A stretch of 64,000 nucleotides of DNA, taken from contig JAJEHX010000008.1 in the NCBI GenBank assembly GCA_022823465.1, forward strand, positions 1 through 64,000. The letters are read 5' to 3'. Origin of the DNA: Candidatus Latescibacterota bacterium (GTDB lineage Bacteria > JAAXHH01). The notes under the pieces are model-generated. The model was not told where the DNA came from. It made no database searches and saw only the letters and a program-made list of their open reading frames with translations. The translations under genes and the position numbers were made by a program. This document shows positions 49,177 through 57,226 of the stretch, piece after piece. Within the stretch, counting starts at the first letter, position 1. Every line of letters begins with the position of its first letter.

Positions 49177-50088
49177 ATGTCGACCACAACCGAACCGGCC
49201 GCCGTGCCCGCCGCCGCATCCGCGCCCGAGTCCACATCCACCCCCGCCCAACCCGTTCCCATGACCGAAGAGCAGAAGTTCTTCTTCGATCTGAAGGGCT
49301 GGATCCTCGTGCCCTCCGTGCTGACGGAGACCGAGATCGAGGAGATGAAGGCCGAAGTTTACGCTGCGGTGAAACCGGACTACAAGGGCAAGAACAGCGA
49401 CATCAGACAGGGTTACCAGGGGAAGCTGGCCGACCTGCTCGATCATCCGGCCGTGGTGGGCATCCTGAACGAAATCCTTACCGAACCGCCTTTCGTGGCG
49501 GACGATTACTACGGCTTCCGCTGTGAAAACTCCTTCCTCATGGTGCGCGAACCCGGTTGGAAGTCGACCGTGCAGGGAACGGGGCTGCCCCACGTCGTCC
49601 GTCCGCCCCAGCAGGCCAACGCCATGCGCTACCAGGTGCAGGGCGGCAAGATATTCGCGGGACTCACCCGCGTAGTCTGGGAACTGGAAGAAGTTAAAGC
49701 CGGATTCGGCGGCACGTCCTTCCTGAGCGGTTCGCACAAGGCCCATTTCAACTATGGCGGTCCGGACAGGTACCGTCCCAACATCAGCGAATCCCCATGG
49801 GAGGAGAGCCTTTACGGCGCCCTGGAGGACTACAGCTGTCCGCCGGGATCGATGCTGGTCTTCACCGAAAGCCTCATCCACGCGGCGAACGACTGGACCA
49901 ACCCGGACAACCCGCGCTGCGCGGTCTTCAACTGCTACAACTCGATCTGGGCGCAGTGGCACCGGCTCAACCTCGGTCACGAAATCATCGAGAAGATGCC
50001 GCCGAAACGGCAGTCCCTCTTCCGGGGCGCGTGGCAACTGGGCGGCGAAGGAAACCGTACGTACGCGCTGGACAACCGGTCGGTGTAG
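49177..50088 (+). CDS. PhyH-family protein with altered iron motif (HVV)
   Basis: A 303-residue PhyH-family protein. Where HxD is expected it reads Leu-Pro-His-Val-Val, so the acidic ligand is missing. The Gly-Ser-His loop follows at the normal distance, as does the distal His in Ser-Leu-Ile-His-Ala-Ala. Other features match the two HGG-type proteins at 1547 and 2289, including Phe-Thr-Glu-Ser/Ala-Leu before the distal His. Residues 1-28 are an Ala/Pro/Thr-rich leader. ATG 49177 is preceded by GGAGAAAAAC. It is probably read with the enolase-superfamily gene 111 bp downstream. Confidence 0.87.
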   Translation: MSTTTEPAAVPAAASAPESTSTPAQPVPMTEEQKFFFDLKGWILVPSVLTETEIEEMKAEVYAAVKPDYKGKNSDIRQGYQGKLADLLDHPAVVGILNEILTEPPFVADDYYGFRCENSFLMVREPGWKSTVQGTGLPHVVRPPQQANAMRYQVQGGKIFAGLTRVVWELEEVKAGFGGTSFLSGSHKAHFNYGGPDRYRPNISESPWEESLYGALEDYSCPPGSMLVFTESLIHAANDWTNPDNPRCAVFNCYNSIWAQWHRLNLGHEIIEKMPPKRQSLFRGAWQLGGEGNRTYALDNRSV

Positions 50089-50109
50089 AACGGCTCGACA
50101 ACTCGCGGT

Positions 50110-50176
50110 AGATGTTGGCGCGTCTCGCGACGTAACCATATCTCGGCAGATGTTGGCGCGTCCCGCCACGTCACCA
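50110..50176. repeat. 29-bp direct repeat downstream of a PhyH gene
   Basis: Units at 50110-50138 and 50148-50176 share AGATGTTGGCGCGTC and most of the following 14 bases, between the PhyH stop and the enolase-superfamily start. Confidence 0.85.
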
Positions 50177-50199
50177 GTCGGTATTTTGAGGACATTCAG

Positions 50200-51486
50200 A
50201 TGACCGAAATCCCTGGCGGGCTGGATTCAGTCTCCCCGCAACCCGCGCCCGTCCCGTCAAGTTCCGACCTGAAGATCACCGCGGTGGAAACCCTCATCCC
50301 CGACGACATCATGCCCGGGTTGATCCTGCTGCGGATCCATACCGACGGCGGCGCTGTCGGCCATGGCGAGTCCTACTACGTCCCCCAGGCGGTGGCCGCC
50401 GTAATCCATGACTGGCTCGCCCGCCGGCTGCTGGGCAGCGACCCGTGTTCCATCGAGCACCACTGGCGGTTCTTCTACGAACGGTTCAGCGCCTTCGGAT
50501 CAAGGGGCGCCGAAATGCGGGCATTGAGCGCCGTCGACCTGGCCCTCTGGGACATCCTCGGGCAATCGTGCGGTTTATCCGTCTGGCAACTCCTGGGCGG
50601 CAAGGCCCGGGATTCCGTTCGCGTCTACAATAGTTGCGGCGGTCCGACATACGGCCGGCGACCTCCGGGAGCGCCGTCCGAACAGGGCTGGCCCGGCCAC
50701 GGCGACATCGGCAAGCCGGGGCCTCTGGAGGACAACTGGGCAGCCCACCACGCCGCGGGGGACCTGGCCGAGGAACTGGTGGCGGAAGGGTACACGGGCA
50801 TGAAGTTCTGGACCTTCGACCGGGCCTACCGCGCCCACGGGGGCAGCTATCTCCCCATGTCCACGGTCAGGGCGTGCGTGAAGCCCATGGAGGAGGTGCG
50901 CAAGCGGGTGGGCGACCGCATCGAGATCCTGCTGGATGGTCACGGCTTCTTCCAGCTTCCCGCCGCCCTGCGCATCGCCGAGGCCGTGCGGGACCTGAAC
51001 CCGATGTGGCTCGAGGACGTCATGCGACTGGACAACGTAGATACGCTCAGAGACTTCCGCGACAAGGCGGGGGTGCCGCTGGCCGTCAGCGAGATGTACA
51101 TCAGCCGGGAGGACTACCGGCACGTCCTGGAACGGGGCGCGGCCGATTACCTCATGGTGGATCCCACCTGGGTGGGCGGCATCAGCGAGACCCGGCGGCT
51201 GGCCGAGATGGCCCAGGGCTACAACGTCCCGGCGGCCATGCACGACTGCACCGGACCGCTTACGCTGTTTGCCGGCATTCACGTGGCCACCGCCGTGCCC
51301 AACGTCGTCATCCAGGAGTCCGTCCGCGCCCATATCCGGACCTTCTACGACCTGCTCATCGAACCCAATATCGTCATAGACAAAGGATTTGCCCGGCCGC
51401 CTGAGGGACCGGGCCTGGGCACCCGCCTGCGGCCGGAGCTCTTCGATCCGGCACACCCGGGATACCGCATTACGCGCAGCCAGTGA
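50200..51486 (+). CDS. Enolase-superfamily sugar-acid dehydratase-like enzyme (MR/MLE)
   Basis: A 428-residue full-length MR/MLE enzyme. The capping domain is followed by the barrel with Gly-Met-Lys-Phe-Trp-Thr-Phe-Asp, metal ligands in Ile-Leu-Leu-Asp-Gly-His-Gly, Trp-Leu-Glu-Asp and Ala-Val-Ser-Glu-Met, and the catalytic His of Ala-Met-His-Asp-Cys. Lys-Phe-Trp in place of the KxK of mandelate racemase fits galactonate- or mannonate-dehydratase-like members. It should dehydrate a sugar acid to a 2-keto-3-deoxy acid. An insertion at ~residues 150-180 is rich in Gly/Pro. It follows a PhyH gene, as the partial homolog at the window start precedes one. Confidence 0.9.
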   Translation: MTEIPGGLDSVSPQPAPVPSSSDLKITAVETLIPDDIMPGLILLRIHTDGGAVGHGESYYVPQAVAAVIHDWLARRLLGSDPCSIEHHWRFFYERFSAFGSRGAEMRALSAVDLALWDILGQSCGLSVWQLLGGKARDSVRVYNSCGGPTYGRRPPGAPSEQGWPGHGDIGKPGPLEDNWAAHHAAGDLAEELVAEGYTGMKFWTFDRAYRAHGGSYLPMSTVRACVKPMEEVRKRVGDRIEILLDGHGFFQLPAALRIAEAVRDLNPMWLEDVMRLDNVDTLRDFRDKAGVPLAVSEMYISREDYRHVLERGAADYLMVDPTWVGGISETRRLAEMAQGYNVPAAMHDCTGPLTLFAGIHVATAVPNVVIQESVRAHIRTFYDLLIEPNIVIDKGFARPPEGPGLGTRLRPELFDPAHPGYRITRSQ

Positions 51487-51489
51487 AGC

Positions 51490-51575
51490 TAGTGCAGCCA
51501 GCAGAGCCAGCGGAGCTAGCGGAGGTAGTGAAGCTATCGGAGCCAGGGCGGCTAGCGTAGCCAGTGGTGGCTAGT
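51490..51575. repeat. Degenerate AGC(C/T)AG-type repeat array
   Basis: Short units such as GCAGCCAGCAGAGCCAGCGG and GGAGCCAGGGCGGCTAGCG follow each other from the enolase-superfamily stop into the start of the next PhyH gene. The initiator GTG of that gene lies inside the array. Confidence 0.6.
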
Positions 51576-52439
51576 GGAACCAGTTTGGAGAACCCGCCAC
51601 GAAGCACTGCAAAATCAACCGGGAACAGGCCAATCAAACTAACCGATGATCACTTCGACACACTTGTGAATAAAGGATACGTGATTATTCACAGATTCCT
51701 GCCGGAAGCGCAGTGCGCCGAGATGGCGGCCGCCGTTCGGCGATTGCTGCCTCCGTGGGAAGAAATAGGAGATGACACGCGGGACGACCGCATAGACGCC
51801 TGCTATTTCCCTTATTCGGAACAGTGCCTGAACCACGCCATCCTCAATCCGGAAGCCATTCACTTTGCGCAACGCTGGCTCGAAACGGAACATATTCACT
51901 ATCGACCGGGCCTGGCGCTCGTCCGTTATCCGGGCTTCAAGGGAAGTCGCGACAAGTGCCATATCGATAACGGCAACAATTCGTTACTGCCGCCCACGGC
52001 AACGGACCACGCCCACGCACAGCTCAATTTCTGGTTCTATCTCGAAGATGTTGCCGCCGACCAGGCACCGACATTATTCATCGCCAACGACGATAATCAG
52101 GATCTAAGCAAAGCGGAAGCCATGGTGGCTCCTGCGGGTTCGGTGTGCATTTTTCACAACTACACGCAACATGCCACCAGCGACTATGGGCGAATCCAGG
52201 GGCAAAGATACGTATGGAAATTCGCATTCGGCCGGGCGGACCACTACTGGGAAGGCGTGATGCACTACACGGACGTGGGCAACAATAGACATTTTCGGGA
52301 GTTCATCGGATCCATTACTGCCAGAGAACGCGAACTCTTTCGCTTCCCACCGGCCGGGCACCCATACTACACCGGACAGACCCTCGCGGCGCTGGAAGAA
52401 CAATACCCGGGATGGAATCGACGCAACGAGTACGCGTGA
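51564..52439 (+). CDS. PhyH-family Fe(II)/2-oxoglutarate dioxygenase
   Basis: Up to 291 residues. The iron motif is His-Ile-Asp in Lys-Cys-His-Ile-Asp-Asn-Gly, with the distal His in Tyr-Thr-Gln-His-Ala-Thr and a downstream Arg (Gly-Gln-Arg-Tyr). The start is uncertain. The first in-frame ATG would remove the conserved N-terminal helix, so a GTG (51564 or 51567) or TTG (51585) must be used, and the GTG codons sit in a degenerate repeat without a clear ribosome-binding site. The last eight codons and the stop are copied 50 bp downstream. The substrate is unknown. Confidence 0.85.
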   Translation: MVASGTSLENPPRSTAKSTGNRPIKLTDDHFDTLVNKGYVIIHRFLPEAQCAEMAAAVRRLLPPWEEIGDDTRDDRIDACYFPYSEQCLNHAILNPEAIHFAQRWLETEHIHYRPGLALVRYPGFKGSRDKCHIDNGNNSLLPPTATDHAHAQLNFWFYLEDVAADQAPTLFIANDDNQDLSKAEAMVAPAGSVCIFHNYTQHATSDYGRIQGQRYVWKFAFGRADHYWEGVMHYTDVGNNRHFREFIGSITARERELFRFPPAGHPYYTGQTLAALEEQYPGWNRRNEYA

Positions 52440-52482
52440 CAGGGTGGTTGAAGCGACTGGGATGGAATCGACGCAACGAGTA
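52409..52482 (+). repeat. 24-bp exact repeat of a PhyH gene tail
   Basis: A 24-bp block beginning GGGATGGAATCGACGC occurs at 52409-52432 (gene end, Gly-Trp-Asn-Arg-Arg-Asn-Glu-Tyr-Ala-stop) and unchanged at 52459-52482, where it reads Gly-Trp-Asn-Arg-Arg-Asn-Glu-stop. A third partial copy starts near 52509. Confidence 0.92.
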
Positions 52483-52610
52483 GGCACGTCATCCCAGGTG
52501 AAGCGCCCGGGATGGAAACGCCCGGGAGAAAGTAACGCTGATCGCATGGCCAAGAGGAACGGCCATGAATCCGGACGGTCGCCACTGGCTGTCCAATCGG
52601 GGGAGTTATC

Positions 52611-53384
52611 ATGCTGAAGGTCGAGATCCTCAAGCCAGGCGATGTCGAGCGCGCCGCCGCGGTATTCCACCGCGACGGATTCGTCTGCGTTGCGAATCCC
52701 CTGAGCCAGGAGCAGTTCGCCCTCAACCGTTCCGGCGCCGAGCGCGTGATGGCGGAGCAGGAGGCCGAGTTCGGACGCGAAAGCATGAACCGGGGCTACG
52801 CACGCCATTCTTTCGGAAGCCAGTTGCACAACTGGGAATGGTGCATCCTGATCGACCTGCCTGCGATCCTGCCCATTATCGATACGATCTGGGGGAACGA
52901 CGACTACACCTGCACCGGCGCGGGCGGCGACTACTCCCTGCCCAGCGCGAAGATCCAGCATCTGCACTCCGACCGGAACGACGACCTCTTCAACGATCCG
53001 GACGGACGGGTCACTCTGAGGGACGTCCCGGCGCCTTTCATCGTAATCAACTTCACCATGGTGGATTTCACCGTGGAAAACGGCGCGATCCGGTTCATTC
53101 CCGGCACCCACCGGTCCCATGCGCCGATCCCTTCGCTCGAGGAAGAGCCGGAATGGATGCGCACGAATCACCTCTGCGCGCCGGCGAACACGGCCATCAT
53201 CCGCGACGTGCGCTGCTGGCACGGGGGCACGGCGAACCACTCGGACATGAAGCGGCCGATGACGAGCGTGGGCTATCATGCGCCGTGGTTCCGGGCCGTC
53301 GAGGAAAAGACGCTCCCGAGGGAGCATTACGACCGGCTGTCTCCCAAGGGTCGGCAGCTTTGCCGGCATATCGTGGCGGGGTGA
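52611..53384 (+). CDS. PhyH-family Fe(II)/2-oxoglutarate dioxygenase
   Basis: A 257-residue PhyH enzyme with an intact iron motif, His-Ser-Asp in Gln-His-Leu-His-Ser-Asp-Arg, then Pro-Gly-Thr-His-Arg-Ser and the distal His in Arg-Cys-Trp-His-Gly-Gly-Thr. GGGGAG precedes the ATG. The gene ends Ser-Pro-Lys-Gly-Arg-Gln-Leu-Cys-Arg-His-Ile-Val-Ala-Gly. Diverged copies of this tail occur at 55015-55061 and near 59190-59235, either side of the toxin-antitoxin genes. The substrate is unknown. Confidence 0.9.
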   Translation: MLKVEILKPGDVERAAAVFHRDGFVCVANPLSQEQFALNRSGAERVMAEQEAEFGRESMNRGYARHSFGSQLHNWEWCILIDLPAILPIIDTIWGNDDYTCTGAGGDYSLPSAKIQHLHSDRNDDLFNDPDGRVTLRDVPAPFIVINFTMVDFTVENGAIRFIPGTHRSHAPIPSLEEEPEWMRTNHLCAPANTAIIRDVRCWHGGTANHSDMKRPMTSVGYHAPWFRAVEEKTLPREHYDRLSPKGRQLCRHIVAG

Positions 53385-53478
53385 ATGTGATCACCGGTCT
53401 CGTCCATACGGCTCGGTATCCTTTGGTGGATGTAACGCCCGCCCCATCTAAAACCTGCGATTGGGTGTATGGAAAGTG

Positions 53479-53507
53479 TTGACAAGATGCACACATTGTA
53501 CGATAAT
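53479..53507 (+). promoter_or_regulatory. Consensus promoter of the BrnT-type pair, likely leaderless
   Basis: TTGACA (53479-53484) and GATAAT (53502-53507) with a 17-bp spacer. The expected start point falls at or within a base or two of the toxin ATG (53514), so the mRNA would have no leader. Confidence 0.75.
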
Positions 53508-53513
53508 TGACGC

Positions 53514-53801
53514 ATGGACATCGGCTTCGACTGGAGCACCGAAAAGAACCGGCGGCTCATTGAACAGCGGGGAATCTCGTTCGAGCGGGTTGTCGTTGCC
53601 ATAGAACAAGGCGGTCTGGTGGACGTGCTCGAACACCCAAACCAGGACAGTTACCTAGGACAGTTGATCTACGCCGTGGAAATCGATAAGTACATTCACC
53701 TCGTGCCTTTCGTGAAGCAGGCCGACGGCACTCGCTTTTTGAAGACAATCATTCCCAGCCGCAAGGCAACGAGAGATTACAGGAGGAGGCGAACATCGTG
53801 A
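53514..53801 (+). CDS. BrnT-like (DUF497-type) toxin
   Basis: A 95-residue protein opening Phe-Asp-Trp-Ser-Thr-Glu-Lys-Asn-Arg-Arg-Leu and containing Arg-Gly-Ile-Ser-Phe-Glu, the usual start of BrnT/DUF497 RelE-fold ribonucleases. It ends with Ile-Ile-Pro-Ser-Arg-Lys-Ala-Thr-Arg-Asp-Tyr, the basic C-terminal region of that group. Such toxins cut mRNA when their antitoxin is lost. The toxin gene comes first, and its TGA overlaps the GTG of the antitoxin. There is no ribosome-binding site before its ATG, in keeping with leaderless translation. Confidence 0.85.
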   Translation: MDIGFDWSTEKNRRLIEQRGISFERVVVAIEQGGLVDVLEHPNQDSYLGQLIYAVEIDKYIHLVPFVKQADGTRFLKTIIPSRKATRDYRRRRTS

Positions 53802-54073
53802 GCGACGAATTAAGCGCTGAAGAACGCGATGTGCTCGATCGATTCGAACGGGACGAGTTGCCCATCGCCCCCGATGCCGAACGAGAAATCGAGGCGGCCC
53901 GGCAGGCAGCTCGCAATACGTTTAATAAAACCAGACGGGTGAATCTCCGGGTGACCGAGCGCGACTTCAATCTCGCGCACGCGCGGGCCAGGGAAGAGGG
54001 GATACCCTATCAGACGCTGCTGTCCAGCGTCATCCACAAGTACCTGTCCGGCCGCCTCACGGAGAAGGAGTAG
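53798..54073 (+). CDS. BrnA-like antitoxin (ribbon-helix-helix)
   Basis: A 91-residue partner of the preceding toxin. The N-terminal half is acidic and helical; the C-terminal half, Arg-Val-Asn-Leu-Arg-Val-Thr-Glu-Arg-Asp-Phe…Gly-Ile-Pro-Tyr-Gln-Thr-Leu-Leu-Ser-Ser-Val-Ile-His-Lys-Tyr, is a typical CopG/BrnA ribbon-helix-helix. It should bind the toxin and repress the shared promoter at 53479-53507. It starts at GTG 53798 (GTGA overlap). The order toxin then antitoxin is normal for this family. Confidence 0.85.
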   Translation: MSDELSAEERDVLDRFERDELPIAPDAEREIEAARQAARNTFNKTRRVNLRVTERDFNLAHARAREEGIPYQTLLSSVIHKYLSGRLTEKE

Positions 54074-54135
54074 GGTAACATCGTCCGCCGGACGATGCTC
54101 GCCATCGGGGTTCCTGGCGTAAAGCGCGCTTTCAG

Positions 54136-54714
54136 TCAGAACGTGACGCGAGCCCCCACGACGATTCCGGGGTTCCGGTTCCGCGCGAGAACCACGTCGA
54201 TCATGGGGTCGATTCGCAACCGTCCACTGGCGGACGGTACGCGGACGGAGGCCCATGCTTCTCTCTTTACGAATTCGCCTGCGATCAATCCCCCCAGCCC
54301 CAGTACCCCGCCCGAAATGACGCCCGATACGATCGCACCCTCCATCTTTTCTTCAAAGTCGCACGGGGCGAGCCCCAATGTGCCGACGACGCATCCCACG
54401 TCCATGGCGAAGTAGCCCGTGAATCCGCCGACCACGGCGCCGGCGCCGAACCCGATGAGGAAACCTCGCTTCTTGTAGGTCCGGATTCCCAGACTGCGTT
54501 CCATCCGGGCGACGTCGCGATACATGACGGAATGAGACCAGCCATCCTGCAGGTTGACGTCGAAGCCGTTCCCGCTCGCTGACGTCACGGTACCGATCAT
54601 CACGTCGTCTTCAACGGTTACGCGAACGCGTTGGCCTATGTCCTGTCCAAAAAGATCGTGGGCATGGCTGACGCTCATTAGTAGCATGCATAGCATCAGG
54701 AGATTCATTCTCAT
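54136..54714 (-). CDS. Exported protein of unknown function with Gly-rich membrane segments
   Basis: About 192 residues. A signal peptide (Met-Asn-Leu-Leu-Met-Leu-Cys-Met-Leu-Leu…) is cleaved probably after Ala-His-Asp or Phe-Gly-Gln. A short beta segment (Val-Arg-Val-Thr-Val-Glu-Asp-Asp) comes next, then two glycine-rich hydrophobic stretches (Gly-Phe-Gly-Ala-Gly-Ala-Val-Val-Gly-Gly and Gly-Gly-Val-Leu-Gly-Leu-Gly-Gly). The C-terminus is beta-like and ends Val-Thr-Phe, as in small outer-membrane proteins. AGGAGA lies ~10 bp before ATG 54714. I do not recognise a named family. It is convergent with the BrnA-like gene. Confidence 0.7.
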   Translation of the reverse strand: MRMNLLMLCMLLMSVSHAHDLFGQDIGQRVRVTVEDDVMIGTVTSASGNGFDVNLQDGWSHSVMYRDVARMERSLGIRTYKKRGFLIGFGAGAVVGGFTGYFAMDVGCVVGTLGLAPCDFEEKMEGAIVSGVISGGVLGLGGLIAGEFVKREAWASVRVPSASGRLRIDPMIDVVLARNRNPGIVVGARVTF

Positions 54715-55261
54715 TATCACGTATCTCCTGCTAATGATGCCATCTCTCGGGTTCCGGGATGTCGGGCCCCGCCTTGGTGGGGCAATCGAAACTGCAAGAA
54801 AAACCGGCCCGTCGATTGGACAAGCGTACATCCTTAAGGCCCGAATGACTGCGTTTAATCAGCGTTCCCACGATCTTTAGTATTGATGAGTAGTAAATCA
54901 GTATTATAAGTGAATAGCTGGCAGGGGACGGGTGATTCCTGCTTTTCTGTGACTGGCTGTCGGAGACGTATCTAAACCTGAAACTCCGACACTCAAAACT
55001 GCTCGGTACCACTGCCCAAGGGTCTGCGAAACTGCCGGCATATCGTGAAGGAGGGGTAAGGGACTCGTTGCCTGATACACAGCGTATGGTTTGACATTTT
55101 GTGGGGAAGGTGGGGGCTGATCGTAACGAGAGGAAAGTCTGATGGTTCGCACTTACAACCGTCGTACTATCTTCTCCTGACTAAAGCAGCAACCTCTTCG
55201 GCCAGCCGGCTCGTTTCTCTATACCCATATCCTGATCCGCTTTCTTGAACAATCCCCTTTT
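54715..55261. other. Gene-free stretch with a PhyH-tail relic
   Basis: This 547-bp region has stop codons in every frame. The only recognisable content is the relic of a PhyH gene end at 55015-55061. The stretch from 54860 to 54920 is AT-rich. Confidence 0.6.
55015..55061 (+). pseudogene. Relic of a PhyH gene 3' end (copy 1)
   Basis: The segment reads Pro-Lys-Gly-Leu-Arg-Asn-Cys-Arg-His-Ile-Val-Lys-Glu-Gly-stop, against Pro-Lys-Gly-Arg-Gln-Leu-Cys-Arg-His-Ile-Val-Ala-Gly-stop at the end of the PhyH gene at 52611. The DNA shares CCCAAGGGTC and the 15-mer TGCCGGCATATCGTG (55033-55047; 53361-53375). No upstream PhyH sequence is present. Confidence 0.75.
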
Positions 55262-55642
55262 TCAGGTCCTGCTACGCTCATATAACACTTCTCCCTCATT
55301 CAAAATCGTATTGATCAGAGAATACGGGTCTTCGCGCTGTCTGGCGATGCTTTCCGGTGACCGGACAATTACGTCGACGGGCAGAACGAAACGTTCGGCA
55401 ATCGCCCGGCGAACCGGATTGCCGCGCTGTTTGTGCCAGTCCGCATCTTCACGCGTCACAACCAGCAGGTCCACGTCGCTGTGCTTTCCCGCCTCGTTTC
55501 GGGCATGGCTGCCAAAGAGTATAATCTGGTTCGGATCAAAGCGCTCGACGATCAGTTTCGGCATGGCCCGAATAGTGTCTCGGCCAATCTGATTCTCGGT
55601 AGTTTCCATTGAAGTAAGTCCGGTCATGAATCCGCTATTCAC
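55262..55642 (-). CDS. MNT-type minimal nucleotidyltransferase
   Basis: Up to 126 residues. It has the nucleotidyltransferase signature Ile-Leu-Phe-Gly-Ser-His-Ala-Arg…His-Ser-Asp-Val-Asp-Leu-Leu-Val, with the two catalytic Asp. Small proteins of this type are antitoxins of HEPN/MNT pairs and can AMPylate or otherwise nucleotidylate their partner. GTG 55642 has AGGAAG eight bases upstream and is chosen; ATG 55627 or 55609 would be shorter. It lies 75 bp after the HEPN-like gene on the same strand, in a plausible pair with it. Confidence 0.85.
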   Translation of the reverse strand: MNSGFMTGLTSMETTENQIGRDTIRAMPKLIVERFDPNQIILFGSHARNEAGKHSDVDLLVVTREDADWHKQRGNPVRRAIAERFVLPVDVIVRSPESIARQREDPYSLINTILNEGEVLYERSRT

Positions 55643-55717
55643 GCCTTGAACTTCCTGTCATCCGGGACGCGACGTCGGAAGAGTTCTTTCAGTTTAGCGA
55701 TATTGAAGCATTAAGAT

Positions 55718-57115
55718 CTATTCGATGTCACACCCCAGAATCAACCCATCCCAGTCGGGTTCCTCTTGCACCTCGAGGGCCTTCAGAATTCCCCGACGGC
55801 ATATGTCTCTCGCCTGATCAAGCCACTCGTGGTCGTCCTTGGCCTCATCAAACTCTCCACCGTGGATGATCCTCGAGGCGGCATCGTAGAACTTCGTCAG
55901 CATCTTTTTGATCTTCCTTCTTTCGGCCGGGTTGCGTCCCACGTGCCACGCTCCATTGACCGCAAGCCGAAACCTCAGTTCCCCCTGGTTATTATCAATG
56001 TAGAGCGCTTCCAGAGCAATGCGAAGATCGATGAAATAGTCCGTCAGTTCCAAGTCGGGACGCATGGATCTGAACCATCGGTGAACGGCCACCCTGAATC
56101 TACGGCCGATTCTCTTGCGAGCGTCAAGCACGGCATGTATCTCCCAAGCCTTGTGTAGATCCTCCAGGGACAGTTTTGCTACGGATACGGGTGCTACCCC
56201 TTTCCTCGGCGGTTTCGCTTCAATGGAAGGATCATCTAGCCAGCCTGCGAATTGTCTGTAATCAAACACCGTTCCCGTTCGCACACTGCTGTTGCCGGAT
56301 ACTTCAAACGCCATGGCGCTCTCTTCGTCATAGTCACACCAATGAAGCTCTGAGTACACATAGCCGTTGCATATGAGTGAAAGCGCCTCGTAGAGTGAAT
56401 ACAATGATGCATCTACTCGAACCCATCGGGGTTTGGGGTCTTCGTCTGACGTTCGACTGCCCCGTACGCTGAAGAGGGCCGGATGCACTTCCGAATCGAT
56501 GTATAGCACGGCTTTACCCAAATAATCAACACCCGACATCGAGAGGGTTTTAGGTAAAGTAACCGGCAGGGCGTCCACGGATTTCGGCAGAGGAATCACA
56601 CGGACCCCGTTATCCAGATCCAGTGGTCCTTCGACCGTTACGCCGAGAAGCAAAGCAGCGGTGCGATAACGAAAGGGTTCCCCTTGTTTGGACCTGATGA
56701 GTAATTCAACCGCATGGGTGGAGCCCAGAACGGCTGCATGCCATATCACTCCCTTCGCAAAGTCTGATACCGTGGACTCTTGCTCGTAAGCCACCACACC
56801 GCCATTACCAGACGTTAGCACACTGGTTGACGGACATAACAGGGGAAAGGCGTGTCCTATGCGGTCATTCCCGGTGTCAATAAAATCGGCCAGGGCTTCG
56901 CGGAGCTTTCCGACAAGTTCTTCAACTAAATGTTCGGGAGTTGCGAGGGGGGAAGCAATTGGAATGAATCGTTGGTTTTTACTCCAGTTGGTTCTTCCGA
57001 GTGTGTCACGCAGTTGTTCCGAAGATAAACTGGTCACCGGGGCCGCACCGCACGTCGTCTGCTCCAGGATTTCTTCCATCAAGGCTGTAAGGGCTTTAAT
57101 CGTCGATCTCTGCAT
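55718..57115 (-). CDS. Large protein with C-terminal HEPN-like (ApeA-type) domain
   Basis: A 465-residue protein. The first ~300 residues are not recognised. The C-terminal ~130 residues resemble an ApeA-like HEPN domain: Ile-Asp-Leu-Arg-Ile-Ala-Leu-Glu-Ala-Leu-Tyr, then Leu-Arg-Phe-Arg-Leu-Ala, and Phe-Tyr-Asp-Ala-Ala-Ser-Arg-Ile-Ile-His-Gly-Gly near residue 430. In that family the RNase motif is Rx4-6H; here Ala sits where the usual Arg would be and Arg lies only three residues before the His, so activity is doubtful. It lies between the PIN gene and the nucleotidyltransferase gene, all on the minus strand. No ribosome-binding site is evident. Confidence 0.65.
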   Translation of the reverse strand: MQRSTIKALTALMEEILEQTTCGAAPVTSLSSEQLRDTLGRTNWSKNQRFIPIASPLATPEHLVEELVGKLREALADFIDTGNDRIGHAFPLLCPSTSVLTSGNGGVVAYEQESTVSDFAKGVIWHAAVLGSTHAVELLIRSKQGEPFRYRTAALLLGVTVEGPLDLDNGVRVIPLPKSVDALPVTLPKTLSMSGVDYLGKAVLYIDSEVHPALFSVRGSRTSDEDPKPRWVRVDASLYSLYEALSLICNGYVYSELHWCDYDEESAMAFEVSGNSSVRTGTVFDYRQFAGWLDDPSIEAKPPRKGVAPVSVAKLSLEDLHKAWEIHAVLDARKRIGRRFRVAVHRWFRSMRPDLELTDYFIDLRIALEALYIDNNQGELRFRLAVNGAWHVGRNPAERRKIKKMLTKFYDAASRIIHGGEFDEAKDDHEWLDQARDICRRGILKALEVQEEPDWDGLILGCDIE

Positions 57116-57226
57116 CTGTGTTAAAACTCATGTCGACACTGGTGCTTCGGTGGTGACGTGTCATTGCCGTATTCTTACAGTGCTGTTACAGCGTTACCTT
57201 TGCAATTTAGGAGGAGTCAGCAGACG

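Noticed and set aside
54715-55261. A conventional short HEPN partner gene downstream of the nucleotidyltransferase
   Set aside because: Stops occur in all frames and no HEPN-like sequence is visible; the upstream 465-residue protein is a better partner candidate.
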